From Acholeplasmataceae bacterium (GTDB lineage: Bacteria; Bacillota_I; Bacilli_A; Acholeplasmatales; Acholeplasmataceae), in assembly GCA_028690555.1 (NCBI GenBank), contig JAQVBA010000019.1:1-17913 (forward strand): a DNA stretch of 17,913 nt. The letters are read 5' to 3'. The notes under the pieces are model-generated. The model saw nothing but the letters and a program-made list of their open reading frames with translations, had not been told where the DNA came from and ran no database searches. A program made the position numbers and the translations under genes. Numbering within the stretch: position 1 is the stretch's first letter; every line of letters begins with the position of its first letter. Positions 1 to 7,801 of the stretch are shown one piece after another.

Positions 1-1125
1 AATTGGTTGATGCCCAAGTTTTTCTAATGCATTTTGGCTAATCAAATCATAACTAGTTTCGTTTAAAACATCATTTCGAATATAATTCACTGTAATCAAT
101 CCTGAAGTAGTATCTCTAAAAAATGCTAGGATGTCATCCCAATTTTGAATGGGATAAGTATTGCCATTGACTTCAAAACTGACGATAAGATCTTGAGGTT
201 TGAGTCCAGCTTCAGATTGTGCACGTCCAAATGTTTGACCAATCATGGGTGTATCACTATAATATACCCCTTCAACGTAAGCGTTGGTAATACCAGCCAT
301 TTGAATAATCACAGATGCGGTAACATCCTTATTATAAACTGTGCCCGCGCGCGTATAGGAAACTGGAAAAGTCGCTTTTTCAATCGCTTGCATCACATCA
401 GATAAGTCAGTCCAACTTGTGATCGTATTTCCATCTATCATTGTAATTTGATCATTTGCTTCAAGTCCAATAGCTTCTGCGGGAGAATATGGTGCTACTG
501 AATCTACATTGTTAGAATCTAAATTCGGTTTAAATGCAAAGAATCCAACAATTAAGAAAAGTAATAATGCCAAAATAAAATTCATCATAGGTCCAGCAAA
601 TATCACCATAAATCTTTGACCAATTGTCTTACTTTCAAAGCTTTTTTCTTCAGGTGTAATCCACATTTGTTTTTTTTCAGATAACACATAAGTTGCGTCC
701 CTTAAAACTTCAAATGTTTTCATGTCACCTTGAATATCTAATGTAATGAATAATTGAGATTTATTCTTACCATAAAGATCATAATCAACAACTGATCCAA
801 TTATATCGGAGGTACTTTCTTGATTTAATACGATTGAAGTGATTCTTTCTTTACCATCAAGTCTAATGCCAATCACCATCGATTTTTTGATTAAAGCATC
901 CGTAATGGATTCTCCAGCCATCGAAACATATCCACCGATTGGAATCGATCTCACTGAGTAAATTGTTTCACCTTTTCTTTTTTGATAGAGCGCTGGTCCC
1001 ATACCAATCGAAAATTCATGACATAAAATACCACTCTTTTTTGCAAAATAAAAATGGCCTAATTCATGTATTAAAATAATAACCCCTAAAACGAGGACAA
1101 ATACAATTAAATTCAATAAAAACAT
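1..1125 (-). CDS. rseP: RseP/RasP-type site-2 intramembrane zinc metalloprotease (C-terminus cut by window edge)
   Basis: Membrane-embedded S2P-family protease that cleaves transmembrane segments of anti-sigma factors and remnant signal peptides. The reading frame is open from an ATG at 1125 to the left edge, 375 codons with no stop. TM1 carries the zinc motif HELGH (H20, E21, H24). A second conserved segment, FAGPMMNF near residues 190-197, starts the next hydrophobic stretch. After it come two PDZ-like modules (about 215-270 and 290-355), each with a GLxxxDxI-type core. The C-terminal membrane part with the NxxPxxxLDG motif lies outside the window. The ATG sits 3 bases after the dxr stop with AAGGGG upstream, so it is the last visible gene of uppS-cdsA-dxr-rseP. 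B. subtilis RasP occupies the same place. Family assignment is firm; the substrate is not known. Confidence 0.93.
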   Translation of the reverse strand, partial: MFLLNLIVFVLVLGVIILIHELGHFYFAKKSGILCHEFSIGMGPALYQKRKGETIYSVRSIPIGGYVSMAGESITDALIKKSMVIGIRLDGKERITSIVLNQESTSDIIGSVVDYDLYGKNKSQLFITLDIQGDMKTFEVLRDATYVLSEKKQMWITPEEKSFESKTIGQRFMVIFAGPMMNFILALLLFLIVGFFAFKPNLDSNNVDSVAPYSPAEAIGLEANDQITMIDGNTITSWTDLSDVMQAIEKATFPVSYTRAGTVYNKDVTASVIIQMAGITNAYVEGVYYSDTPMIGQTFGRAQSEAGLKPQDLIVSFEVNGNTYPIQNWDDILAFFRDTTSGLITVNYIRNDVLNETSYDLISQNALEKLGHQPI

Positions 1126-1128
1126 AGG

Positions 1129-2268
1129 TTACCCCTTTTTCACGCGATCAAACACTTTTTTTTGAATCATTTCATCACATTGAATAATATCATCAAGTGT
1201 TGGATTGCTTATATTTTGGAAAGTATTCACTTCTTCCGCTACAATGCTTTCAATCTCTAAAAATGAGATTTGATCATTTAAAAACAATTTTACAGCAGCT
1301 TCATTCGCTGCGTTCATGACCGTTGGAAGTAATCCTTTTTTTATACCAACTTCATATGCAAGTTTCAATAATGGATAGCGATCAAAATCCATTTTTTTAA
1401 AATGAAGGTCTGAAAGTTCAAATGGTGTTAAACTTTGCTTTGCACGATTTGGATAGCTTAACGCATATAAAATCGGCATGCGCATATCCGCATTCCCTAA
1501 TAAAGCTTTTAAAGATCCATCTTTAAATTGAATCATCCCATGAACTAGACTTTCATCATGTAATATGGTCTTTATTTTTTCATAGGGCAAATCAAAGAGA
1601 TAATGTGCTTCAATGACTTCGAGTCCTTTGTTCATCATTGTCGCACTATCAATCGTAATTTTAGCACCCATCGACCAATTCGGATGTTTTAATGCATCTT
1701 CTTTTTTAATCGTTTGGAGTTGATCACGATGTAAATGTCTTAAAGCTCCACCACTCGCAGTGATAATCAATTGATCAATATCATCTTTATTTTCATCACG
1801 AATGAGTTGCCATAAGGCGTTATGTTCACTATCGATTGGATAGAGAGATACGTGGTGTTCTTCGATTTTCTTTTTGACAATTTCTCCTGCCATCACAAGT
1901 GTTTCTTTATTCGCTAATAAAATATCTTTTTTAGATTCAATTGCTTTGATCGTTGGTCTAAGACCAGCAGACCCAGATAAAGCATTAATTAAAACACCTT
2001 CAATTGGGTAGGCAGCAATTTGCATCAATCCATCATCACCAACAACGAATAGAGTATCTTGATATAACTCTTGATATTCTTTTAATTTATCACTTGTTCT
2101 TAAACATACAATTTTTGCTGGATGATGTTTTAAAATATCGTCATTGATTTGGTGATTACTCCCTAAAGACATTCCGATGATTTTAAATTGTTTAGGATAT
2201 CTTGTCACAAGATCTAATGTTTGTGTTCCAATGGACCCTGCTGCTCCTAATAAATAGATATTTTTCAT
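1129..2268 (-). CDS. dxr: 1-deoxy-D-xylulose 5-phosphate reductoisomerase
   Basis: Second enzyme of the MEP isoprenoid pathway: converts DXP to 2-C-methyl-D-erythritol 4-phosphate using NADPH and a divalent metal, in the cytoplasm. The 379 residues match the family's usual length. The N-terminus has the nucleotide-binding loop GAAGSIG (8-14). LANKETLV, PIDSEHNALWQL (metal-binding Asp/Glu), TASGGALR and the HPNWSMGAKITIDSATMMNK block are all present. Its ATG overlaps the TGA of cdsA (ATGA), so translation is probably coupled. It lies between the prenyl-lipid gene uppS and rseP as in Bacillus. Its presence means this organism makes IPP/DMAPP by the MEP route, which feeds UppS encoded two genes upstream. 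Ends in TAA. Confidence 0.97.
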   Translation of the reverse strand: MKNIYLLGAAGSIGTQTLDLVTRYPKQFKIIGMSLGSNHQINDDILKHHPAKIVCLRTSDKLKEYQELYQDTLFVVGDDGLMQIAAYPIEGVLINALSGSAGLRPTIKAIESKKDILLANKETLVMAGEIVKKKIEEHHVSLYPIDSEHNALWQLIRDENKDDIDQLIITASGGALRHLHRDQLQTIKKEDALKHPNWSMGAKITIDSATMMNKGLEVIEAHYLFDLPYEKIKTILHDESLVHGMIQFKDGSLKALLGNADMRMPILYALSYPNRAKQSLTPFELSDLHFKKMDFDRYPLLKLAYEVGIKKGLLPTVMNAANEAAVKLFLNDQISFLEIESIVAEEVNTFQNISNPTLDDIIQCDEMIQKKVFDRVKKG

Positions 2269-3212
2269 ACGTTAATAATAAATGTTGGATATAATCGATA
2301 AATTAAAATGAAGATTGCTGCTAAAAACATTGCAACGAATAAAGCAGAATCAAATCGATCTAATAATCCACCATGTCCAGGTAAAATCGTGCCAAAATCT
2401 TTTAAGTTATAGGTTCTCTTTAATCTGGATGCAACTAAATCTCCCATCTGTGCAAGAATGGTCGCAACCAATGTAATTGGAACAATCACCAACCCTTGGA
2501 TCCATAAAGATTTATTTACACCTAAACTTGAAAAATTATCTAATAATGTTTGTTCTCCTCCTGGATTAACGAGTAGTCCTAAAGCTGTATCTGGAGAGAA
2601 AAATGTCCCATAACCTAAAGCGAAAGTTGCAGCAACTAACGTTCCTAAAATCGAACCAGCAATGGCACCTTCCCAAGATTTTTTAGGTGAAATGTGTGGT
2701 GCAAGTTTATGTTTACCAAATTTAGAACCAAATAGATAAGCAAAGACATCGGTTGCTGATGTAATTAAAAGTAAATATACAATAAATCGAACGCCTAAAA
2801 ACCGTAAAATAACAATCGATGCAGCTCCTAAACCCACATAGTTAATTACCATGAGTGCTTTACCAACATCTGCACCATTAAAATCTTTAAAGAATACTAA
2901 AAAGCTTAATAAAACAATCGTTAAAATTGGGATTGTAATGGACAACAAACCATTAGCCTCTAAAGGGTTATGATCGGTATTCCCCCAAACGCCTCCAACA
3001 CTAGAAAATGTGCCTAATGTTAAAACGACAATGCCAATTTTAATAAACCACTTAAATTTTTTCTCTGTTTCATACATTCTAATCATCTCATAAGCTGCGA
3101 TGACCACAAAAAGTGTCATGAGTATTTGAAAAACTTCCAAAAATACTGGGATGGTTGTAACAGGTATTAAAATGGCAGCTAAAACAAGTCCTGTAATTAA
3201 TCGTTGTTTCAT
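2265..3212 (-). CDS. cdsA: Phosphatidate cytidylyltransferase (CDP-diacylglycerol synthase)
   Basis: Integral membrane enzyme making CDP-diacylglycerol from phosphatidate and CTP, the branch point for phospholipid synthesis. The protein has 315 residues and about eight hydrophobic segments. The C-terminal CDP-alcohol signature is complete at residues 262-288: SRLKR, then KD at 271-272, PGHGG, and LLDRFD. Its start forms an ATGA overlap with the uppS TGA, and a strong GGAGGA lies inside the uppS coding end, indicating coupled translation. It ends in TGA overlapping the dxr ATG. The loop around residues 75-90 is weakly conserved in the family, so small differences there are not meaningful. Confidence 0.96.
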   Translation of the reverse strand: MKQRLITGLVLAAILIPVTTIPVFLEVFQILMTLFVVIAAYEMIRMYETEKKFKWFIKIGIVVLTLGTFSSVGGVWGNTDHNPLEANGLLSITIPILTIVLLSFLVFFKDFNGADVGKALMVINYVGLGAASIVILRFLGVRFIVYLLLITSATDVFAYLFGSKFGKHKLAPHISPKKSWEGAIAGSILGTLVAATFALGYGTFFSPDTALGLLVNPGGEQTLLDNFSSLGVNKSLWIQGLVIVPITLVATILAQMGDLVASRLKRTYNLKDFGTILPGHGGLLDRFDSALFVAMFLAAIFILIYRLYPTFIINV

Positions 3213-3883
3213 TTTAATCCTCCATAACGGCGGTTTCTCTTTTGATAATTTTTTATAGCTTTTTTAAGGGCTTTGCCGTTAAAAGATGGCCAATGTATTT
3301 TTGTAAAATAAAGTTCTGCATAAGATGCTTGCCATAAAAGAAAATTTGATAGCCGCATCTCACCACTTGTTCGAATTAATAAATCCATAGGTTTATTAAT
3401 CATCAAATGCTTTTCAATTTGGATTTGATCGATTGGTAATTTTGATTGATTCACGGAAGAAATGATTTCATCATATCCACCATAATCAAGTGCAATAACA
3501 AGTTCAAACCCGAGATGATCTTTCGTATTTTTTTCAATCTCCAAAATGACTTCTAACAAATTTTTAGGAATACGATCTTTTCGACCAATAAATGATATCT
3601 TATAATCAATTTGATATAACTTATCTTTATTTTTATGATAAAAATCAACCGGTGTTTGCATTAAATAGTCGATTTCTTCTTTTGGGCGTTTCCAATTTTC
3701 AGTGCTAAATGCATAAACTGTTAATGTTTCGATGCCAATATTTTTAGCTTCTCTTGCGACTGTAAATAAGTTTCTACCACCCATATAATGACCAAAAGAT
3801 CGCGGTTGTCCGCGTTTTTTTGCCCATCTTCCATTACCATCCATGATTATACCCACGTGTTTGGGTATATTTGTTAAATCCAT
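3209..3883 (-). CDS. uppS: Isoprenyl transferase (undecaprenyl diphosphate synthase)
   Basis: cis-Prenyltransferase that condenses isopentenyl diphosphate onto farnesyl diphosphate to make the C55 carrier lipid for cell-envelope glycans. Motifs: HVGIIMDGNGRWA (catalytic Asp15), YAFSTENWKRP, and the C-terminal RTSGE...SNFLLWQASYAELYF block. The frame extends to an ATG at 3901, but AAAGGTGAT lies just before the ATG at 3883, and the family starts close to this motif, so 3883 is preferred (224 residues). First gene of uppS-cdsA-dxr-rseP, with a promoter upstream. If the organism lacks peptidoglycan, as acholeplasmas do, the product would be used for other glycan or lipid carriers; that is inference. 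Confidence 0.95.
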   Translation of the reverse strand: MDLTNIPKHVGIIMDGNGRWAKKRGQPRSFGHYMGGRNLFTVAREAKNIGIETLTVYAFSTENWKRPKEEIDYLMQTPVDFYHKNKDKLYQIDYKISFIGRKDRIPKNLLEVILEIEKNTKDHLGFELVIALDYGGYDEIISSVNQSKLPIDQIQIEKHLMINKPMDLLIRTSGEMRLSNFLLWQASYAELYFTKIHWPSFNGKALKKAIKNYQKRNRRYGGLK

Positions 3884-3929
3884 TAGTATCACCTTTATCA
3901 TTATACCTTAGTTTCACATAACATGAAAT

Positions 3930-3958
3930 GTTATAGGTATTTTAACATAAAATCACAA
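3930..3958 (-). promoter_or_regulatory. Sigma-A-type promoter for uppS-cdsA-dxr-rseP
   Basis: On the minus strand TTGTGA (3958-3953) is followed by a 17-base spacer and TATAAC (3935-3930). Transcription would start near 3923, about 40 bases before the uppS ATG and just after the frr terminator. A second TATAAT at 3905-3900 has no convincing -35 box and would start inside the ribosome-binding site. Confidence 0.5.
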
Positions 3959-3978
3959 AAAAAGGCCTAAGGCCTTTT
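3957..3978 (-). terminator. Intrinsic terminator after frr
   Basis: Reading the minus strand, AAAAGGCC, loop TTA, GGCCTTTT, then further T. It begins one base after the frr TAA. The stem is 8 bp but half A-T, so partial read-through into uppS is possible. Confidence 0.7.
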
Positions 3979-3979
3979 G

Positions 3980-4534
3980 TTAAATCTTTAAGAGTTCATC
4001 GGATTTGATTTTGATTTCTTCGTCCACTTTTTTAATCATTTTATCCGTAATTTCTTGAACGTCATTTAAATATCCTTTTTCATCATCTTCTGTTAAAGAC
4101 AATTTTTTAATGTGTTCATTTCCATCTCGACGAACATTTCTGATACTTACCTTTGCAGTTTCACCCATTTTTTCAACATCTTTAACAAGTTCTTTCCGTC
4201 TTTGTTCTGTCGGTTGAGGGAAAATCAAGCGAAGTCCAACACCATCATTGATTGGATTGAGTCCAAGATCTGAAGCCTGCAAGGCATGTTCAATACTTTT
4301 TAAAACTGATTTATCAAATGGTTTGATGTAAAGTTGATTACCTTCAACCACTGATACGGAAGAAATTTGACGAAGTGGAGTATCAGCTCCATAATAAGAT
4401 ACTTCTAAACGATCTAATATGCTTGGATTTGCTCGACCTGTACGCACTTGTGCAAAATCACGACGCAAAATGTCGATCGTTTTTGACATATGATCTTCAA
4501 TTTCCATTAAGATTAAATCTGCTTGTTCATCCAT
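3980..4534 (-). CDS. frr: Ribosome recycling factor
   Basis: RRF splits post-termination ribosomes together with EF-G. 184 residues, against about 185 normally. Conserved landmarks are RTGRANPS in the first helix (about 32-39), the domain II beta region, PQPTEQRRKELVK and NVRRD in the long helical domain, and the charged C-terminal helix. The ATG is 3 bases after the pyrH TAA, and its GGAGG is inside the last pyrH codons, so pyrH-frr translation is tightly linked. A terminator hairpin follows directly. Confidence 0.97.
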   Translation of the reverse strand: MDEQADLILMEIEDHMSKTIDILRRDFAQVRTGRANPSILDRLEVSYYGADTPLRQISSVSVVEGNQLYIKPFDKSVLKSIEHALQASDLGLNPINDGVGLRLIFPQPTEQRRKELVKDVEKMGETAKVSIRNVRRDGNEHIKKLSLTEDDEKGYLNDVQEITDKMIKKVDEEIKIKSDELLKI

Positions 4535-4537
4535 ATT

Positions 4538-5254
4538 TTATTTCTCCTCCCATTTAACCAGTGTTCCAATTGGTTCTTGCATAACTGCTTTTTTAATATT
4601 ACCATGTTGATTCATGTTAAATACTAAAATATCGATCTTATTTTCGCGGCACATCGATGCTGCAGTTTGATCCATCACTGCAAGTTTTTGTTGTAAAACT
4701 TGTTCTTGTGATAGTTGTGTAAACATAGTCGCATCTAAATGCTTCTTAGGATCTTTATCATAGACACCTTCAACACCATTTTTAGCCATTAATATAATAT
4801 CTGCATTTAATTCTGCTGCGCGAAGTGCTGCAGCTGTATCAGTTGAAAAATATGGGGATCCTGTACCACCCGAGAAAATGAGGACACGACCTTTTTCAAA
4901 GTGTCTGAGTGCTCTTCTTCGAATGTAGGGTTCAGCAACATCTGAAACTGGTAAAACTGTCATGACTCTTGTTGGAACATTGATAGATTCTAAGGCATCT
5001 TGAAGGGCTAATCCATTCATGATCGTTCCAAGCATTCCCATATAGTCTGCTTGCGTACGATCCATGCCAAGTTCCTCACCAATTTTGCCACGCCATAAGT
5101 TACCCGCACCAACCACAATGCCGATTTGAATTCCCATTTCATAAATCTCTTTGATTTCGGTGGCAATACCTTTAACGGTTACTGGATGGATGCCATAACT
5201 TCCATTGCCCTTTAAAGCTTCACCACTTAGTTTTAAGATGACTCTTTGGTACAT
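4538..5254 (-). CDS. pyrH: Uridylate kinase (UMP kinase)
   Basis: Phosphorylates UMP to UDP with ATP; bacterial hexameric enzyme of the amino-acid-kinase fold, usually GTP-activated and UTP-inhibited. The N-terminal RVILKLSGEALKG phosphate-binding loop, VVGAGNLWRG, FSGGTGSPYFSTDTAAALRA and GVEGVYDKDP are all visible. An upstream TTG (5272) keeps the frame open, but the ATG at 5254 has GAGGAG about 10 bases before it and fits family N-termini, giving 239 residues. It sits between tsf and frr, the order in most Firmicutes. Ends in TAA. Confidence 0.96.
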   Translation of the reverse strand: MYQRVILKLSGEALKGNGSYGIHPVTVKGIATEIKEIYEMGIQIGIVVGAGNLWRGKIGEELGMDRTQADYMGMLGTIMNGLALQDALESINVPTRVMTVLPVSDVAEPYIRRRALRHFEKGRVLIFSGGTGSPYFSTDTAAALRAAELNADIILMAKNGVEGVYDKDPKKHLDATMFTQLSQEQVLQQKLAVMDQTAASMCRENKIDILVFNMNQHGNIKKAVMQEPIGTLVKWEEK

Positions 5255-5279
5255 ATTTGCCACGCTCCTCAAATTGATT

Positions 5280-6155
5280 TTATTTTTTTAATTGTGCTGC
5301 AACTTCCGCTGCGAAATCTTCTTCTTTTTTCTCAATACCTTCACCAACTGCTAAGCGGATGAATGATTTAACAGCATTTTTATTTGATTTTAAATATTCA
5401 CTTACTTTTTGATCTGGATCTTTAACAAATCCTTGATCTACTAAACAAATATCTTGTAAATATTTATTTAAACGTCCAATGACCATTTTATCCACGATAT
5501 TTGCAGGTTTTCCTTCAGCAAGCGCTTGTTGAGTTAAAACGTGTTTTTCATGTTCTAAAGTTTCTTGGTCGACTTCACTGCGATCTAGGTATCTTGGGTT
5601 TTGAGCAGCAATATGCATTGCCATATCTTTAGCCACTTCTTGGTCGTCATTTTCCATTACATTGATGACTGCAATACGACCACCCATGTGTAGATATGAT
5701 CCAAATCCTTGACTATCTTGTTTTGTAACGCGTGAAACACGTCTTAAGGAAATCTTTTCACCAATAGTTGCTGTTGCATCAGCAATTACGGTTTCTAATG
5801 TTTTACCATTTAAAGTCGCATTTAATGCTTCTTCAGTATTTGTAGCTTTAGAGTTAATAATCGCATTTCCAACTTCACTTAAAAGGTCAAGAAATTGATT
5901 GTTTTTAGCAACAAAATCTGTTTCTGAATTCAATTCATAAATCACAGCTTCATTGCCTTTAATCACAACATTACATAATCCTTCTGCTGCAATTCTTCCA
6001 GCTTTTTTAGCTGCTTTTGCGATACCTTTTTCTCTTAAATAATCAATGGCAGCTTCCATATCGCCATTTGTATGTTCAAGGGCACCTTTACAATCCATCA
6101 TGCCAGCGCCAGTTCTTTCTCTTAATTCTTTCACTTGTTGAGCAGTTATTGCCAT
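5280..6155 (-). CDS. tsf: Translation elongation factor Ts
   Basis: Guanine-nucleotide exchange factor for EF-Tu. 291 residues, normal length. The N-terminal UBA-like domain shows VKELRERTGAGMMDCKGAL, followed by the EF-Tu-contacting TDFVAKN motif near residue 79. A strong AGGAGG lies 9 bases before the ATG. Downstream of rpsB and separated from it by a hairpin that may attenuate transcription, an arrangement known for rpsB-tsf elsewhere. Confidence 0.97.
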   Translation of the reverse strand: MAITAQQVKELRERTGAGMMDCKGALEHTNGDMEAAIDYLREKGIAKAAKKAGRIAAEGLCNVVIKGNEAVIYELNSETDFVAKNNQFLDLLSEVGNAIINSKATNTEEALNATLNGKTLETVIADATATIGEKISLRRVSRVTKQDSQGFGSYLHMGGRIAVINVMENDDQEVAKDMAMHIAAQNPRYLDRSEVDQETLEHEKHVLTQQALAEGKPANIVDKMVIGRLNKYLQDICLVDQGFVKDPDQKVSEYLKSNKNAVKSFIRLAVGEGIEKKEEDFAAEVAAQLKK

Positions 6156-6200
6156 ATTCTTAATCCTCCTAGATTAATATTATTATATTTTATTTTTCTT

Positions 6201-6232
6201 TAAAAATAAAGGGGAGCATGAAGTTCCCCTTT
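6201..6232 (-). terminator. Hairpin between rpsB and tsf (attenuating terminator)
   Basis: Minus strand: AAAGGGGA, 9-base loop, TCCCCTTT, then ATTTTTA. The 8-bp stem and T-rich tail look like an intrinsic terminator directly after the rpsB stop. No promoter was recognised in the short gap before tsf, so partial termination that lowers tsf relative to rpsB is the likely role. Confidence 0.65.
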
Positions 6233-6238
6233 TAGCAT

Positions 6239-7183
6239 TTATTTTAATAAATCGATGAGTTCTGCTTTTTTAAGGGTTGAAAAACCAGTAATTCCGCGTT
6301 CTTTAGCAAGTGCGCGTAATTCAGCAACAGTCATAGCTTCAAGTTGTTCTTCAGTCAATCCTTCGATTTCTTCTTCAACTTCTTCTATCACTTCGTCTTC
6401 TGTTTCCTCAACTACTTGAGGTTTTTCTTCTCTTGGTCTCACTGGTGCTTTTTCACGTTTTGGTGGAACGGATGCAGTTTCATCATCATATTTTTCAACG
6501 ACTCCACCTTGTGCTTCAATCACAGCGTTACCCATAACCCATGCAATTAATTTAACCGCTCTAATCGCATCATCATTTGCAGGGATGATATAATCAACAT
6601 CATCTGGATCACAGTTAGTATCCACGATACCAAATACTGCAATACCAAGCTTACGTGCTTCTAAAATTGCGTTCTTTTCTTTACGTGGATCAACGATGAA
6701 GATTGCTTCTGGAACTTTCTTCATATCTTTGATACCGCCTAAGAATTTTTCTAAGCGTTCTCTTTCATGCTTTAATTGTTGAACTTCTTTTTTGGGAAGT
6801 TTTTCAAATACGCCATCTTCTTCCATCTTATAAAGATCGTGTAGGCGTTTAATCCGACGACGGATTGTTTTGAAGTTTGTTAAGGTTCCACCTAACCAAC
6901 GTTGATCAACATAGTATTGACCTGTACGGATAGCTTCTTCCTTCACTGCTTCTTGTGCTTGTTTCTTTGTACCGATGAATAATACTTTCCCTCCATCTTG
7001 TACAATTTGTAAAAGTGCTTGATAAGATTTTTCAATCTCTTCTGCAGTTTTCTTCAAATCGATAATGTAGATACCATTACGAGATGTGAAGATGTACGGT
7101 GCCATTTTTGGGTTCCAGCGACGTGTCGCATGACCGAAGTGCACACCAGACTCTAATAATTGTTTCATTGAAACGACTGCCAT
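6239..7183 (-). CDS. rpsB: 30S ribosomal protein S2 with acidic linker and SAP-like C-terminal extension
   Basis: Small-subunit protein S2, needed for S1 binding and initiation in many bacteria. The core (about 1-230) has SGVHFGHATRRWNPKMAPYI at the start, QRWLGGTLTNFKT, FIVDPRKE and VDTNCDPD. The core is followed by about 80 extra residues: a Pro/Lys/Glu-rich stretch, a run of Glu/Val (about 255-280), then MTVAELRALAKERGI...LKKAELIDLL (about 284-314), which resembles SAP, HeH or Rho N-terminal helix-extension-helix modules. Standard S2 is about 230-260 residues, so 314 is long. ATG with GGAGG 9 bases upstream; ends in TAA. The strong promoter and about 100 bases of leader suggest autoregulation. 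Confidence 0.97.
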   Translation of the reverse strand: MAVVSMKQLLESGVHFGHATRRWNPKMAPYIFTSRNGIYIIDLKKTAEEIEKSYQALLQIVQDGGKVLFIGTKKQAQEAVKEEAIRTGQYYVDQRWLGGTLTNFKTIRRRIKRLHDLYKMEEDGVFEKLPKKEVQQLKHERERLEKFLGGIKDMKKVPEAIFIVDPRKEKNAILEARKLGIAVFGIVDTNCDPDDVDYIIPANDDAIRAVKLIAWVMGNAVIEAQGGVVEKYDDETASVPPKREKAPVRPREEKPQVVEETEDEVIEEVEEEIEGLTEEQLEAMTVAELRALAKERGITGFSTLKKAELIDLLK

Positions 7184-7215
7184 GTGTTAATTCCTCCATT
7201 TTTGTTTTTGCTTCT

Positions 7216-7269
7216 GCATTACTTAAGATAACCCACCCCATAGGGCACTCGAGTGATCAAACATAACGC
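7216..7269 (-). promoter_or_regulatory. Structured 5' leader of rpsB (possible S2 autoregulatory element)
   Basis: The rpsB mRNA leader can fold into one long interrupted hairpin: GCGUUAU (7269-7263) pairs with GUAAUGC (7222-7216). Inside, GAU pairs AUC, ACUC pairs GGGU, and GCCC pairs GGGU around a UAUG loop, leaving a 4-base GAGU bulge on one side. It lies between the promoter and the ribosome-binding site. Feedback by S2 on its leader is known in other bacteria; here it is inferred only from fold and position. Confidence 0.4.
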
Positions 7270-7293
7270 ATGCTTATTTTCATAGCCTTTCTA

Positions 7294-7322
7294 AATATAT
7301 CATATTCATGAAAGTTTTGCAA
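7294..7322 (-). promoter_or_regulatory. Strong sigma-A-type promoter for rpsB-tsf-pyrH-frr
   Basis: TTGCAA (7322-7317), 17-base spacer, TATATT (7299-7294) on the minus strand. The start would be near 7287, leaving about 104 bases of leader before the rpsB ATG. No convincing terminator separates it from dut, so read-through from the upstream unit is also possible. Confidence 0.65.
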
Positions 7323-7348
7323 GCCTAAAGTATTTACTTTAAGTCTTT

Positions 7349-7801
7349 TTATAGCGGTTGATGTCCACTACTTCCAAAACCACCTTTACGCTTTGCGTCC
7401 ATAGGTTCATCATCGGTCGTTACTTCGTACTTCATAAAAATTCCTTGGGCGATACGATCACCTTTTTTAATCATCACATTTTCATCTAAAATGTTCATCA
7501 AAGGGACCATAATGAGACCATCATTATCTGGATTGCCATAATAATCAGCATCGACAACACCCACAGAGTTACTCATCATCAAACCTTTTTTAATCGCTAA
7601 GGAAGATCTTGGGAAAATGAAGAGTGCTTCGTTAGTTGGCATGATTGCTTTTAATCCAGTTTTAACAAGTTTAATTTGTTTGGGTTCAATGGTCACATCC
7701 TCAATCGAAGATAGGTCATAACCAGCACTTTGTTTTGTTGCTCTTTTGGGAATAATTACATCATATGTTTCATATCCTTTTGCAATTTCAAATTTTCTCA
7801 T
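7349..7801 (-). CDS. dut: Deoxyuridine 5'-triphosphate nucleotidohydrolase (trimeric dUTPase)
   Basis: Hydrolyses dUTP to dUMP and pyrophosphate, keeping uracil out of DNA and supplying dUMP for thymidylate. All five dUTPase motifs are present in order: SAGYDL (25-30), PRSS (64-67), GVVDADYYGN (81-90, with the water-activating Asp84), GDRIAQG (114-120) and RKGGFGSSG (138-146). The NPDNDG insert after motif 3 resembles Gram-positive forms. 150 residues, normal length. Start overlaps the nudix end by 14 bases with GGAG inside nudix, so coupled. Functionally it pairs with ung nearby: dUTPase prevents uracil incorporation and UDG removes it. Confidence 0.95.
   Translation of the reverse strand: MRKFEIAKGYETYDVIIPKRATKQSAGYDLSSIEDVTIEPKQIKLVKTGLKAIMPTNEALFIFPRSSLAIKKGLMMSNSVGVVDADYYGNPDNDGLIMVPLMNILDENVMIKKGDRIAQGIFMKYEVTTDDEPMDAKRKGGFGSSGHQPL

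Noticed and set aside
145..405. 86-codon plus-strand open frame
   Set aside because: It lies opposite the conserved rseP PDZ region and has no ribosome-binding site or family resemblance.
7325..7342. A/T-rich inverted repeat (TAAAGTA/TACTTTA) after dut as a terminator
   Set aside because: The stem has one G-C pair per arm region and no T-run follows on the minus strand; it abuts the rpsB -35 box.
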